A stretch of DNA of 33,720 bases, from NCBI GenBank assembly GCA_028289405.1, contig JANQPP010000018.1, forward strand, positions 1 through 33,720, written 5' to 3'. A model generated the notes under the pieces. The model was not told the DNA's origin and did no database searches. It saw nothing but the letters and a program-made list of their open reading frames with translations. The stretch is from Pirellulales bacterium. Its GTDB lineage: Bacteria > Planctomycetota > Planctomycetia > Pirellulales > JANQPP01. Made by a program: the position numbers and the translations under genes. Positions 24,644-31,140 of the stretch are shown here, one piece after another. Within the stretch, counting starts at the first letter, position 1. Each line of letters begins with the position of its first letter.

Positions 24644-26005
24644 TCATCCTTCCTCGGGAAAGCCGACGCAATACAGCCGATTGCTGGAGCGGATGAAGAG
24701 TTGGCCGTCGCTGACCGCCGGAGTGGCGCTGAAGTCGCCGTCGTCGGAGGCGAAGCGGTTTTTGCCCAATTCTCTGAATTCCAGCCCCGTCGCGAGGACA
24801 TAGCTTTCCCCCGAGCGAGCCACGAAATAGATCTTGCCGTCGGCGATGACGGGCGACGAGTAATCCTGCCCACGGAAGCCACCGCGCCGGCCACCCCGGC
24901 CTCCACGCTGCCCGGAGTCATTGCCGCTGGACCGGCTGAGCCGGGATTGATAGACCCGTTCCCCTGTCTCGGCGTCGATGCAGGTGGCGACACCGCCATT
25001 GATGGAGTAAATGAATCCCTCATGAACCAGGGGCGTCCCGATGCGGGACTGGTCGCTACCCCGCCACACGACATGTGACTCGGAGACGTCCCCTTCTCCG
25101 CCAGCCCGGACGGCCACCGATCCGCCGCCCCGCGCGCCCAACAGATAGACGATGCCCTCTTCGGCGATGGGGCTGGCGCACATCGAGTCCGATTCGGAGG
25201 CTTCACAGTACCAGCGGAGCTTTCCGGTTTCCGGATGGAAGCCCCAGATTTCATACGGCGCGGCGAGCACCAAGTCCTGCCCGCAGTCAGGCGTTTGTAC
25301 CAAGATGGGCGTACTCCACGTGCCCACGAAACCGTCCGCCTGCTTCTTCCAAACGATGTCTCCTGTATCCTTGTTAAGAGCGACGAGCGCTTCGTCTTCG
25401 GCGGCAGCGGTCACGATCACTAGATTCTTGTAGAGCATGGGGCTCGAGGCGGAACCCCAACGGCGGGGATCAAGACCCGTACCGACACTCGTTTGCCACA
25501 AGCGGTTGCCCTCCAGGTCAAAGGCGAGCACACCGCTCTTGCCGAAAAAGACGTACACCCGCTCGCCATCGGAGGCGGGCGTATGGGAAGCATACCCATG
25601 CTCGGCGAACATGCCGCCATATTCATCCTCCGGCAGCACCGCTTCGATGGTCCGTTCCCACAGCGTCTCGCCCGATTTCCGATCTAGGCAGAGCAGATGC
25701 CGCTTGAGGTTCTGCTGATCGCCCGGATTTTCTCGGCTCAAGCCGTAGCCGCTCCAACAGGTGACGAAGACACGGTCTCCCACCACGATGGGTCCCGAGG
25801 AACCGGGTCCCGGCAGGTCCACTTTCCACTGGAGGTTTTGGGTTTCGCTCCACTCGACAGGCAAGGCGCTTTCCCCGCCCGCGACGCCCGACCCATTGGG
25901 GCCTCGAAAGCGGGACCAATCCGTGGCGGAGAGGTTCGTCACCAGCGAACCGAGGAAGATCACGGCCAGCAAGGGACCTGTGCAACGTCGGTAAGGAAGT
26001 AACAT
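24644..26005 (-). CDS. Exported PQQ/BamB-like beta-propeller protein
   Basis: A 453-residue protein with a signal peptide (GPLLAVIFLGSLVTNLSA) and WSRFRGPNGSG, the standard opening of planctomycete PQQ-like repeat proteins. Repeated blades end in motifs such as LLCLDRKSGETLWE, VLAFDLEGNRLW, LVALNKDTGDIVW and ATCIDAETGERVY, forming an eight-bladed-type propeller. The PQQ-ligand pattern of dehydrogenases is not evident, so it is probably a structural or binding propeller rather than an alcohol dehydrogenase. An insertion near residue 385 is rich in Arg and Gly (QRGGRGGRRGGFRG). The ATG at 26005 has AGGAG 6 nt upstream. The intradiol dioxygenase gene follows on the same strand. Confidence 0.9.
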   Translation of the reverse strand: MLLPYRRCTGPLLAVIFLGSLVTNLSATDWSRFRGPNGSGVAGGESALPVEWSETQNLQWKVDLPGPGSSGPIVVGDRVFVTCWSGYGLSRENPGDQQNLKRHLLCLDRKSGETLWERTIEAVLPEDEYGGMFAEHGYASHTPASDGERVYVFFGKSGVLAFDLEGNRLWQTSVGTGLDPRRWGSASSPMLYKNLVIVTAAAEDEALVALNKDTGDIVWKKQADGFVGTWSTPILVQTPDCGQDLVLAAPYEIWGFHPETGKLRWYCEASESDSMCASPIAEEGIVYLLGARGGGSVAVRAGGEGDVSESHVVWRGSDQSRIGTPLVHEGFIYSINGGVATCIDAETGERVYQSRLSRSSGNDSGQRGGRGGRRGGFRGQDYSSPVIADGKIYFVARSGESYVLATGLEFRELGKNRFASDDGDFSATPAVSDGQLFIRSSNRLYCVGFPEEG

Positions 26006-26129
26006 GGTTCGCTCCTTCAGGGGCCAAGTGGTAAGCCTGGTTGGATGGGATAGAAAGTTTCTGTTGGCCTTCCAGGTTTCGCGAAAAATGGATCCGCCTT
26101 GGTCGAATGGCCGTGATCAATGTTGGCAT

Positions 26130-26429
26130 TCAGCGGCGTGACGGATCACGGCCTCCTAGCCTGCCCGTTCTACGTTCTCCGCCACGGAAACCACCGGGTG
26201 GGCCCGCCGGCACGAGACCAGCCAAGCTGGCCCGTTCATCATGGCCGTCGAATCTCGCACCTTGCGAGACCCAATCCCGGAGGAGTTTCCGTTCCACCGC
26301 TGGAAAAGGGCCCCCTCGCGGCGGCATCTTACCCTTTTCCACGAGGGTCACGAGGGGGCTTTCGCGCATGGCTGCCGTACTACCTGGCGGCCATTTGGAT
26401 GTGAGGTTGGGAAGGTAAACCCCAGGCAT
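26130..26429 (-). pseudogene. Remnant of a planctomycete cytochrome c (PSCyt1-type) domain
   Basis: A 99-codon minus-strand reading frame contains SPLVTLVEKGKMPPRGGPFP and LLRDWVSQGARFDG, which match the C-terminal half of the planctomycete cytochrome c domain (KMPP supplies the axial Met; W-x-x-x-G-A-x-F/W follows). The haem-binding CxxCH half is missing: upstream sequence to about 26650 shows no CxxCH in any frame, and the region where a linker would lie is garbled. No ribosome binding site precedes the ATG at 26429. I read this as a decayed 3' fragment of a larger gene. A short genuine ORF is less likely. Confidence 0.55.
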
Positions 26430-26483
26430 TGCCAGAAGTTTCGCTGCGGCACGCGAGAATTTTCCGCACCGGTCCGCGTCAGC

Positions 26484-26520
26484 GAAGGCAGTTTCCCTGG
26501 GTCACCAGCACCCAGGCTGC
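26484..26520. repeat. Interspersed repeat copy A with hairpin
   Basis: The segment AAGGCAGTTTCCCTG (from 26485), about 15 variable bases, then CCCAGGCT recurs imperfectly at 27133-27169. In this copy CCTGGGT (26496-26502) pairs with ACCCAGG (26510-26516) around a 7-nt loop. It lies upstream of the VOC gene. No gene is seen in 26430-26662. Confidence 0.45.
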
Positions 26521-26662
26521 GATGCTCTTTCTCGATTCCAGAAGGCGATCTCCTCGCCGATCCGTATTGCTTCCTGTACGTGTTTCAGCGCCGTTTGGGC
26601 CGCCCATGGAATTCGGGTAAGATCACGAGCGAGTATCTCGAACCGCCCGGAAAGTGAAAGCC

Positions 26663-27010
26663 ATGAAGATTCAATATCTCGAAATCGTGACGCCGGACGT
26701 CGATGCCGTTTGCCAGACCTATTCGCAAGTTCATGGCGTGACGTTTGGTGAACCCGACCCCAATCTAGGTCGTGCCCGTACGGCAAAACTGGCCAGCGGT
26801 GGGATGCTCGGAGTGCGTGCTCCCCTGCGTGATACGGAAGAACCAGTCGTGCGGCCATATATCCTCGTGGAAGACATCCAGGCTGCCGTTGCCATCGCGG
26901 CCAACGCGGGTGCGAAGATTGCACTGCCACCCATGGATCTGCCAGGACACGGAACCTGTGCCATCTTCATTCAGGGCGGCATCGAATCCGGTCTCTGGCA
27001 ACTTCCATAA
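26663..27010 (+). CDS. VOC/glyoxalase-superfamily protein
   Basis: A 115-residue single-domain protein. MKIQYLEIVTPDVDAVCQTY is the usual first beta-alpha unit of the vicinal oxygen chelate fold, and RPYILVEDIQAAVAIAANAG the second, ending with GTCAIFIQGGIESGLWQ. Metal-ligand positions are only partly recognisable (a Glu near residue 7 and the terminal region), so enzyme activity is uncertain; many such proteins are binding or resistance proteins. An upstream GTG at 26654 would add three residues. The gene is flanked on both sides by copies of an imperfect direct repeat (26484-26520 and 27133-27169). Confidence 0.82.
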   Translation: MKIQYLEIVTPDVDAVCQTYSQVHGVTFGEPDPNLGRARTAKLASGGMLGVRAPLRDTEEPVVRPYILVEDIQAAVAIAANAGAKIALPPMDLPGHGTCAIFIQGGIESGLWQLP

Positions 27011-27132
27011 GGCATCTCGCTCGCGTCAATCCAACGAAGACCATCAGTTTCGAAAAAGGGGCTGGCGTCTTTTCCGCGCGTATTTCGCTTTGGTGCACCC
27101 GTGTCACCGCTGAGCTGCTCAGCGCGGCCATC

Positions 27133-27169
27133 AAGGCAGTTTCCCTGATTGGCAAGCCCCCAGGCTTCG
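27133..27169. repeat. Interspersed repeat copy B
   Basis: An imperfect direct copy of 26484-26520: an identical AAGGCAGTTTCCCTG core, divergent middle, then CCCAGGCT and CG. The dyad is weaker here (CCTG/CAGG only). It lies in the 180-bp gap between the VOC gene and the convergent CrtA-like gene; nothing else is recognisable in that gap. Confidence 0.45.
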
Positions 27170-27190
27170 TCTGCTCCCCACCCGCTTCGC

Positions 27191-27889
27191 TCAGGCGGGA
27201 ACAATTTGGGTACGCCCTTCCCAGTTGCCATACTCGGCGATCGGTCGGAAACGCAGCGTGGTGAATTCGAAATGGAAGTCCTTTCGTTGTCGCTCCACCA
27301 TGGCATCCGCATGGCGCCCAGGGCGAGGCACGGAGCTATGCCCGTGGACCATATTGAGCATCTCTTGCAGAGAATTCCACACGGTGAAGGTCGACACCGT
27401 GCGCGGCAGCCTCATGGCGGCGAGCGCCAATGTGGTGCCTGGATGGTCCCGGACCAGTTCTTCGACCGGTTTGCCCCAACGAATGAAGCGGGGGACTTGC
27501 GGCAGCTTCATCCGGGCGAGGGTCACCGCGACGACCGGTGCCGAGGGATTTTGTTCTCCCACGCTTTCCGCGAGACCGCCAAACTCACGGACATGCCCCC
27601 AGCGGCGCTGGAACGCCATCCGCACATGCCAGCCCTGGGCCAGCGCACGGCCAAGCTTGGTGCAGTCGAGGAACCCGTCGATCGCCGCCTGGCTCTCCCA
27701 AGCCGCGAACATCGCCAGGTGACGAAGTTGCATCCGCGCAGGCGACACGATCGGAGCACCGAGCGTCATCATGGCCAAACACTCGGCATGCTGTAGCCCG
27801 GGGACCTGCTGGCCATGCGGTGGGCGACAAAGCGCCATCGCCGTGGTGCGGATCTGGGTTCTTGCGAGATGGAAGGTAAACACGGCCAT
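27191..27889 (-). CDS. DUF3291/spheroidene monooxygenase (CrtA)-like protein
   Basis: A 232-residue protein. MAVFTFHLARTQIRTTAMAL, then LRHLAMFAAWESQAAIDGFL and GWHVRMAFQRRWGHVREFGG, and later STFTVWNSLQEMLNMVHGH form the two-repeat, dimeric alpha/beta-barrel-like pattern of spheroidene monooxygenase-like proteins. CrtA proper oxidises carotenoids, but most relatives have no assigned activity, and no carotenoid genes are nearby. The Trp and His residues of the repeats are conserved in appearance. No strong ribosome binding site precedes the ATG at 27889. It is convergent with the VOC gene, and a DUF1559 pseudogene lies upstream. The fold call is moderate; function unassigned. Confidence 0.75.
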   Translation of the reverse strand: MAVFTFHLARTQIRTTAMALCRPPHGQQVPGLQHAECLAMMTLGAPIVSPARMQLRHLAMFAAWESQAAIDGFLDCTKLGRALAQGWHVRMAFQRRWGHVREFGGLAESVGEQNPSAPVVAVTLARMKLPQVPRFIRWGKPVEELVRDHPGTTLALAAMRLPRTVSTFTVWNSLQEMLNMVHGHSSVPRPGRHADAMVERQRKDFHFEFTTLRFRPIAEYGNWEGRTQIVPA

Positions 27890-27942
27890 GAGGTTTTGGC
27901 GTCAGCATGAGCATTGCTCCCAGCCTGGGGGTGCAGGAGGGG

Positions 27943-28336
27943 TTATCGCAAGACATTTCCGGGCACGATATCACCGGCGGCGCGGGTCAGCAGGGCGACG
28001 TAAGACGTAAATCGTCTTGTCGAACCCGTCGCGGAAATCGCGGACCGAACCGTCACACATCGCCATTTTGGCTCCGTTTCCGTGGAAGCTAAAGGCGTCA
28101 AAAAATTTTTGCGTGAAATGGGGGCTATGTTCCGCCCTGGAACTGTCAATCGTAAGGAACGCGGAAATCGTGCACGTGCAGCGGTGATGAATCGCCCAAC
28201 GGCCTCGATTGTTCGTGTGCCATCCCAGAGCGGTGTAAGGAGAATCTCCATAGTCGCGTAGATTGGGTGCTTGCCATCCAACATCATGACAGCGCCAAAT
28301 CGCTAACTCTTGGTGACAAGCATCTAGGCTTCCGAG
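27943..28336 (-). pseudogene. 5'-truncated, frameshifted DUF1559 gene
   Basis: From 28336 downward one minus-strand frame reads YTALGWHTNNRGRWAIHHRC and later FHGNGAKMAMCDGSVRDF, the C-terminal blocks of DUF1559 proteins (RGRW, AMCDGSVR). It runs into a TGA at 27971-27973. The expected ending YVALLTRAAGDIV continues in the next frame to a TAA at 27943-27945. The switch point is a 7-bp tandem duplication (GACGTAA twice, 27997-28010); deleting one copy restores a 129-codon frame to that TAA. An in-frame stop lies just upstream (28337-28339), and the prepilin-like N-terminus is absent, so the 5' part is lost too. This is a clear dead copy of a family that has two intact members here. Confidence 0.75.
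27997..28010. repeat. 7-bp tandem duplication causing a frameshift
   Basis: GACGTAA occurs twice in direct succession (27997-28003 and 28004-28010). It lies exactly where the DUF1559 pseudogene changes frame; removing one unit rejoins the conserved sequence KTIYVALLTRAAGD. It is probably a replication-slippage event. Confidence 0.75.
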
Positions 28337-28471
28337 CTACGTGACAGGCAGCCTGGTCACCTGGCAATAAGGCCATCCCGCATTCCCCACGAAACGAGTA
28401 CAATGCGGGAGTGATCGAAAGGGTATCTTTCAAGTTCGACTCGAATCTTTGGACGAAGGAGAGCAACAACG

Positions 28472-28768
28472 ATGGCAACCTTCATCAGCACTGTCAAATT
28501 CACGGCTCAGGGAATCAAGAACATCCAGAAAACGGCGGAGAGATCCGAAGCGTTCCGGGCGACCGCGCAGAAAATGGGTGTCGAAGTACAACACATCTTC
28601 TGGACGCTCGGACCGTTTGATGGGCTGGTTGTTTTTGACGCACCCGATGCGGAGACGGCGACCGCCGCGATGCTCAAGCTTGGCTCCGAAGGCAACGTGC
28701 AGACCGAGACCGCGCGGGCCTACGTTGCGGGCGAGATCCAGCAGATTCTCGGCAAATTCACCGCTTGA
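28472..28768 (+). CDS. GYD-domain protein
   Basis: A 98-residue protein matching the GYD family: MATFISTVKFTAQGIKNIQK, GVEVQHIFWTLGPFDGLVVF and DAETATAAMLKLGSEGNVQT are the three conserved blocks (the family name motif is G-x-F/Y-D). It forms a small ferredoxin-like alpha/beta fold, probably oligomeric; the biochemical role is unknown. The start is secure: AAGGAG lies 10 nt before the ATG. It stands alone between the DUF1559 pseudogene and the nested insertion sequences. The 209 bp after it (28769-28977) hold only AT-rich DNA and the end of the IS200/IS605 element. Confidence 0.92.
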   Translation: MATFISTVKFTAQGIKNIQKTAERSEAFRATAQKMGVEVQHIFWTLGPFDGLVVFDAPDAETATAAMLKLGSEGNVQTETARAYVAGEIQQILGKFTA

Positions 28769-28917
28769 CGCATCGGCACATCATCACCTAAGCCTCGGGC
28801 AACAAGGATAGATCACGTAAACAGTTGTTGTCATATGTGATAAATACACATGTTTTGTCTGGATGCAATTAGTTGTGCATTCAATGCATAGAGGGTGGCC
28901 ATTGTGTAACTGAACTA

Positions 28918-28938
28918 CTACCGGCTGGAAGCCGGTAG
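28918..28938. repeat. Right-end hairpin of the IS200/IS605 element
   Basis: CTACCGGCT (28918-28926), a GGA loop and AGCCGGTAG (28930-28938) form a perfect 9-bp stem 40 bp beyond the transposase stop, the position expected for the right-end hairpin recognised by a Y1 transposase. Confidence 0.65.
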
Positions 28939-28977
28939 GTTGAGGGACATCGTGAACTTCGGACTGAAGTCCTTCGC

Positions 28978-29335
28978 TCACGCTGGGGTGACTTTGAAGT
29001 TTTCGCCGCCGTCGCTGGGCTCGGTGCCATCTTGCTGTCGGATGTACTCCATGATCGCTTCATCCGTCACGTTGCCACTGGTTGCCACGAAGTATCCTCG
29101 GGCCCAAAGATGGCGGCCCCAATATTGTTTTTGGATGTGCTTAAACTCCATCATCAGCTTCCGCGAACTCTTGCCCTTGATGTACTGCATGACCTTGCTG
29201 GGCGACAAATTCGGAGGGCAGGATAGCAGCACGTGCACGTGGTCACGCGACACCGATCCCTCCAGGATCTCGATCTCGTGCGTGCGGCAGATCTCCCGCA
29301 CCAAGTCCCGCAATCGCTTGCCCACCGCGCCGGCG
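28978..29335 (-). pseudogene. IS200/IS605 Y1 transposase, C-terminal part
   Basis: This is the downstream three-quarters of the TnpA gene. It holds the HUH motif (DHVHVLLSCPP) and the catalytic tyrosine helix (SGNVTDEAIMEYIRQQ). Joining it to 30846-30939 with one copy of the 8-bp target duplication restores a 444-bp frame (147 residues), a normal length. The reading frame can start at an internal ATG (29325) but lacks the first beta-strand and would not be functional. Confidence 0.88.
29328..29335. repeat. 8-bp target-site duplication, left copy
   Basis: CGCCGGCG (29328-29335) abuts the left end of the IS66-family element; the identical octamer abuts the right end at 30846-30853. The octamer is itself palindromic. 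Confidence 0.85.
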
Positions 29336-30845
29336 GTAACCGTTCACACCTTGGGGAGGAGTGAGGGCGGCGTGTGGGCGGCGAAGTGGGCCTCGATGGT
29401 GGTGGTGAGGAAGTCGCAGGTGTTGCGAGATTGTTGGCGGCAGGTTTCGATGACGGTGAGCATTCGCTCGACGAAGCGACTGCCCCGCTCGCTCTGTGTG
29501 CCGAAGGAGAGTTTTCGCCAGATCACCGCGTGCCGTAGCGATCGTTCGCTGGCGTTATTGGTCGGTTCGACGCCGGGCTGGTCCACGAAGGTCCACAGCC
29601 ACTCGCGATGGCCGTAGAGTTCCTCGCACATCCCGATCAGATGCGGATTGCCGCTGAACACGCCGCGCAGCAGCAAACAGTCGATCTCTTCGTGAATCGG
29701 TTTCATCAATCGCTGGAAACCTCGCCGGGTGATTGTCCCGTCACGGTAACGAGCCCACACCTCGAACAGTTTTTTGGTGGGCCGCATCAAGTCGCGGCCG
29801 AGCCTTTTGACCTGATGGTCGGAATGATCGATCAAAGCTTGGGAGTCGCGTTTCAAGTGAGCCCAACACCATTGCAGCCGATGCCTCGGCACGTCGGGCG
29901 GCGGGTCCAGCCCCAGCGCCCAATACATCTTCGCTCGGTCGCAGTGGATCGTGCCGCGGAATCGGTCGGTGAGCAACTGGGCCAGGATTTCCGCCGAACG
30001 GGAAAGGCGAATGCCGAACACGGTGAAGCTCCCCGCGACAAACGTCCACAACCACGCCATGTGCGAGGCCTCTTTGGTCGCGGTTTCGTCAATGCCCAGT
30101 TGATCTTGTTCGGGGAGTTGCTCGACCAGTTTTCCGTAGGCCGGCGCCAAGGCCGCGGCGACCAGGTTCTGATGCTTGACCGTCAAGTCGGTGCTGCAAG
30201 GCTGCCCCAGCAGGGTCTCGAGGAACTCGGCCGTGCGCCGTTTGCTTTGTCGATAGTAAGCCATCAACAGCGCGGTGAAGGCGATCAGCCGCGGGCCGGA
30301 CTGCCCGGTCGGCACGCCCGGCGGCAGCGGGGCGCAGGTCTGCGTCCGGCAGCACGGGCAGGTCAATCGGTGTCGCTGATACTCCACCACGATCGGCTTG
30401 ATTTCCGGCAGCTCCCACACCTGATGCCGCAGTGGCGTGGCGTCTTCGCCGGCGAGTTGCTGGCCGCAACGGCGGCACTCGGTCGGCTTAAGCGGCATCA
30501 CGTCATCGCACTCTTCAGGCGGAATGAGAGGCCGCTTATGCTTGGGATGGCCCGGCTGTCCACCTCGCTTGCGGCCTTCCTTCATTTTCTTGGGCGACGG
30601 CTTGGCGTGCGGATGCCGAGAACTCGGCGGCAGCGACGAGTTCTCCGGCGTCTTGCCGACCCGGGCCTCCAACCCGGCCACCCGCGTCTGCAATTCCGCC
30701 ACCTGCCTCAGCAACAAGCGAATCACCGCCTGTGCCTCCGCCGGTTGCCGAGCAATGAGTTCTTCCGTGATCTCGATCGACATCCCCCTGTTGTCGCCGA
30801 GACCCATTTTTCAGCAAATAGCAATTTCAGGGTGTGAACGGTTAC
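29336..30845 (-). mobile_element. IS66-family insertion sequence, single-ORF (ISBst12-like) type, 1510 bp
   Basis: Both ends are the perfect 15-bp inverted repeat GTAACCGTTCACACC (29336-29350 and the complement at 30831-30845), starting with GTAA as is usual in IS66. It is flanked by the direct repeat CGCCGGCG (8 bp, the IS66 target-duplication length). It carries one transposase gene and no TnpA/TnpB accessory genes, which points to the ISBst12-like subgroup. The perfect ends and intact ORF suggest a fairly recent insertion. Confidence 0.92.
29344..30807 (-). CDS. IS66-family transposase (TnpC-type)
   Basis: A 487-residue DDE transposase. The N-terminus has a leucine-rich coiled coil (about 25-50, VIRLLLRQVAELQTRVAGLE), then NSSLPPSSRHPHAKP and GRKRGGQPGHP, then a zinc-binding block (ECRRCGQQL and LTCPCCRTQTC). 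The catalytic core has Asp in GIDETATK, Asp in IHCDRAKMYW and Glu in TNNASERSLR. All three acidic residues are present, so the enzyme should be active. An ATG eight codons in (30783) is an alternative start. The stop codon lies inside the left inverted repeat (29344-29346). Confidence 0.95.
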   Translation of the reverse strand: MGLGDNRGMSIEITEELIARQPAEAQAVIRLLLRQVAELQTRVAGLEARVGKTPENSSLPPSSRHPHAKPSPKKMKEGRKRGGQPGHPKHKRPLIPPEECDDVMPLKPTECRRCGQQLAGEDATPLRHQVWELPEIKPIVVEYQRHRLTCPCCRTQTCAPLPPGVPTGQSGPRLIAFTALLMAYYRQSKRRTAEFLETLLGQPCSTDLTVKHQNLVAAALAPAYGKLVEQLPEQDQLGIDETATKEASHMAWLWTFVAGSFTVFGIRLSRSAEILAQLLTDRFRGTIHCDRAKMYWALGLDPPPDVPRHRLQWCWAHLKRDSQALIDHSDHQVKRLGRDLMRPTKKLFEVWARYRDGTITRRGFQRLMKPIHEEIDCLLLRGVFSGNPHLIGMCEELYGHREWLWTFVDQPGVEPTNNASERSLRHAVIWRKLSFGTQSERGSRFVERMLTVIETCRQQSRNTCDFLTTTIEAHFAAHTPPSLLPKV

Positions 30846-30853
30846 CGCCGGCG
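30846..30853. repeat. 8-bp target-site duplication, right copy
   Basis: CGCCGGCG, identical to 29328-29335, directly after the right inverted repeat of the IS66-family element. Confidence 0.85.
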
Positions 30854-30939
30854 AGAACCGCCTTGCGGTACTTGGTCACCCACACAAAATGGTACTTGAT
30901 GTCGAAACGCGTGTGTGCTCCGGTCCGATAGTTCTCCAT
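30846..30939 (-). pseudogene. IS200/IS605 Y1 transposase, N-terminal part
   Basis: From the ATG at 30939 the frame reads MENYRTGAHTRFDIKYHFVW then VTKYRKAVLAG, the standard N-terminus of IS200-type TnpA, and is cut by the IS66 element at 30845. The remainder of the gene is at 28978-29335. The break lies between the first conserved strand and the VGKRLRDLVREIC helix. Confidence 0.88.
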
Positions 30940-30978
30940 GCCGGTGATTGTAGCCGGCCAAAGTAAAACCTAAAGGAT

Positions 30979-30992
30979 TCGCCTGAAGGCGA
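30979..30992. repeat. Left-end hairpin of the IS200/IS605 element
   Basis: TCGCCT (30979-30984), GA, AGGCGA (30987-30992) form a perfect hairpin 40 bp upstream of the transposase start, followed by GGGTTTTT on the plus strand. This is the left-end position for this family. Confidence 0.6.
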
Positions 30993-31030
30993 GGGTTTTT
31001 CACCCATCGCAAGGACAATCAACGGCGAAA

Positions 31031-31059
31031 GCCCGCTAACCCAACAAGGTCTAGCGGGC
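31031..31059. terminator. Inverted repeat after the blaR-like gene
   Basis: GCCCGCTA (31031-31038) and TAGCGGGC (31052-31059) form a perfect 8-bp stem with a 13-nt loop, about 80 bp downstream of the BlaR-type stop on the minus strand. There is no T-run, so a factor-independent terminator is doubtful; it may be a transcript-end hairpin. The 31000-31140 gap holds no gene. Confidence 0.3.
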
Positions 31060-31140
31060 GGTCGCTCAACGCACACACGCGATCGTTTTCGCTAACGGCA
31101 AATCGCGAGTGCGTCAATCGAAACAGTCTTCGAGCTCACG

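Larger units (their letters stand above)
28918..30992 (-). mobile_element. IS200/IS605-family element, interrupted by an IS66-family element
   Basis: The element is read on the minus strand. Its transposase gene (N-part 30846-30939, C-part 28978-29335) is bounded by subterminal hairpins at 28918-28938 and 30979-30992, as expected for this family, which uses hairpins instead of inverted repeats. Exact ends cannot be fixed, so the coordinates are hairpin limits and the true ends lie slightly outside. Only a TnpA gene is present, as in IS200 proper. It is inactive as it stands because of the insertion, unless the inner element leaves precisely. Confidence 0.8.

Noticed and set aside
26502..26930. 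142-codon minus-strand frame over the VOC gene and repeat copy A
   Set aside because: No family resemblance, and it overlaps the VOC gene, which has a clear fold pattern.
29608..30837. 409-codon open frame antisense to the IS66 transposase
   Set aside because: A shadow frame of a clearly functional DDE transposase gene.
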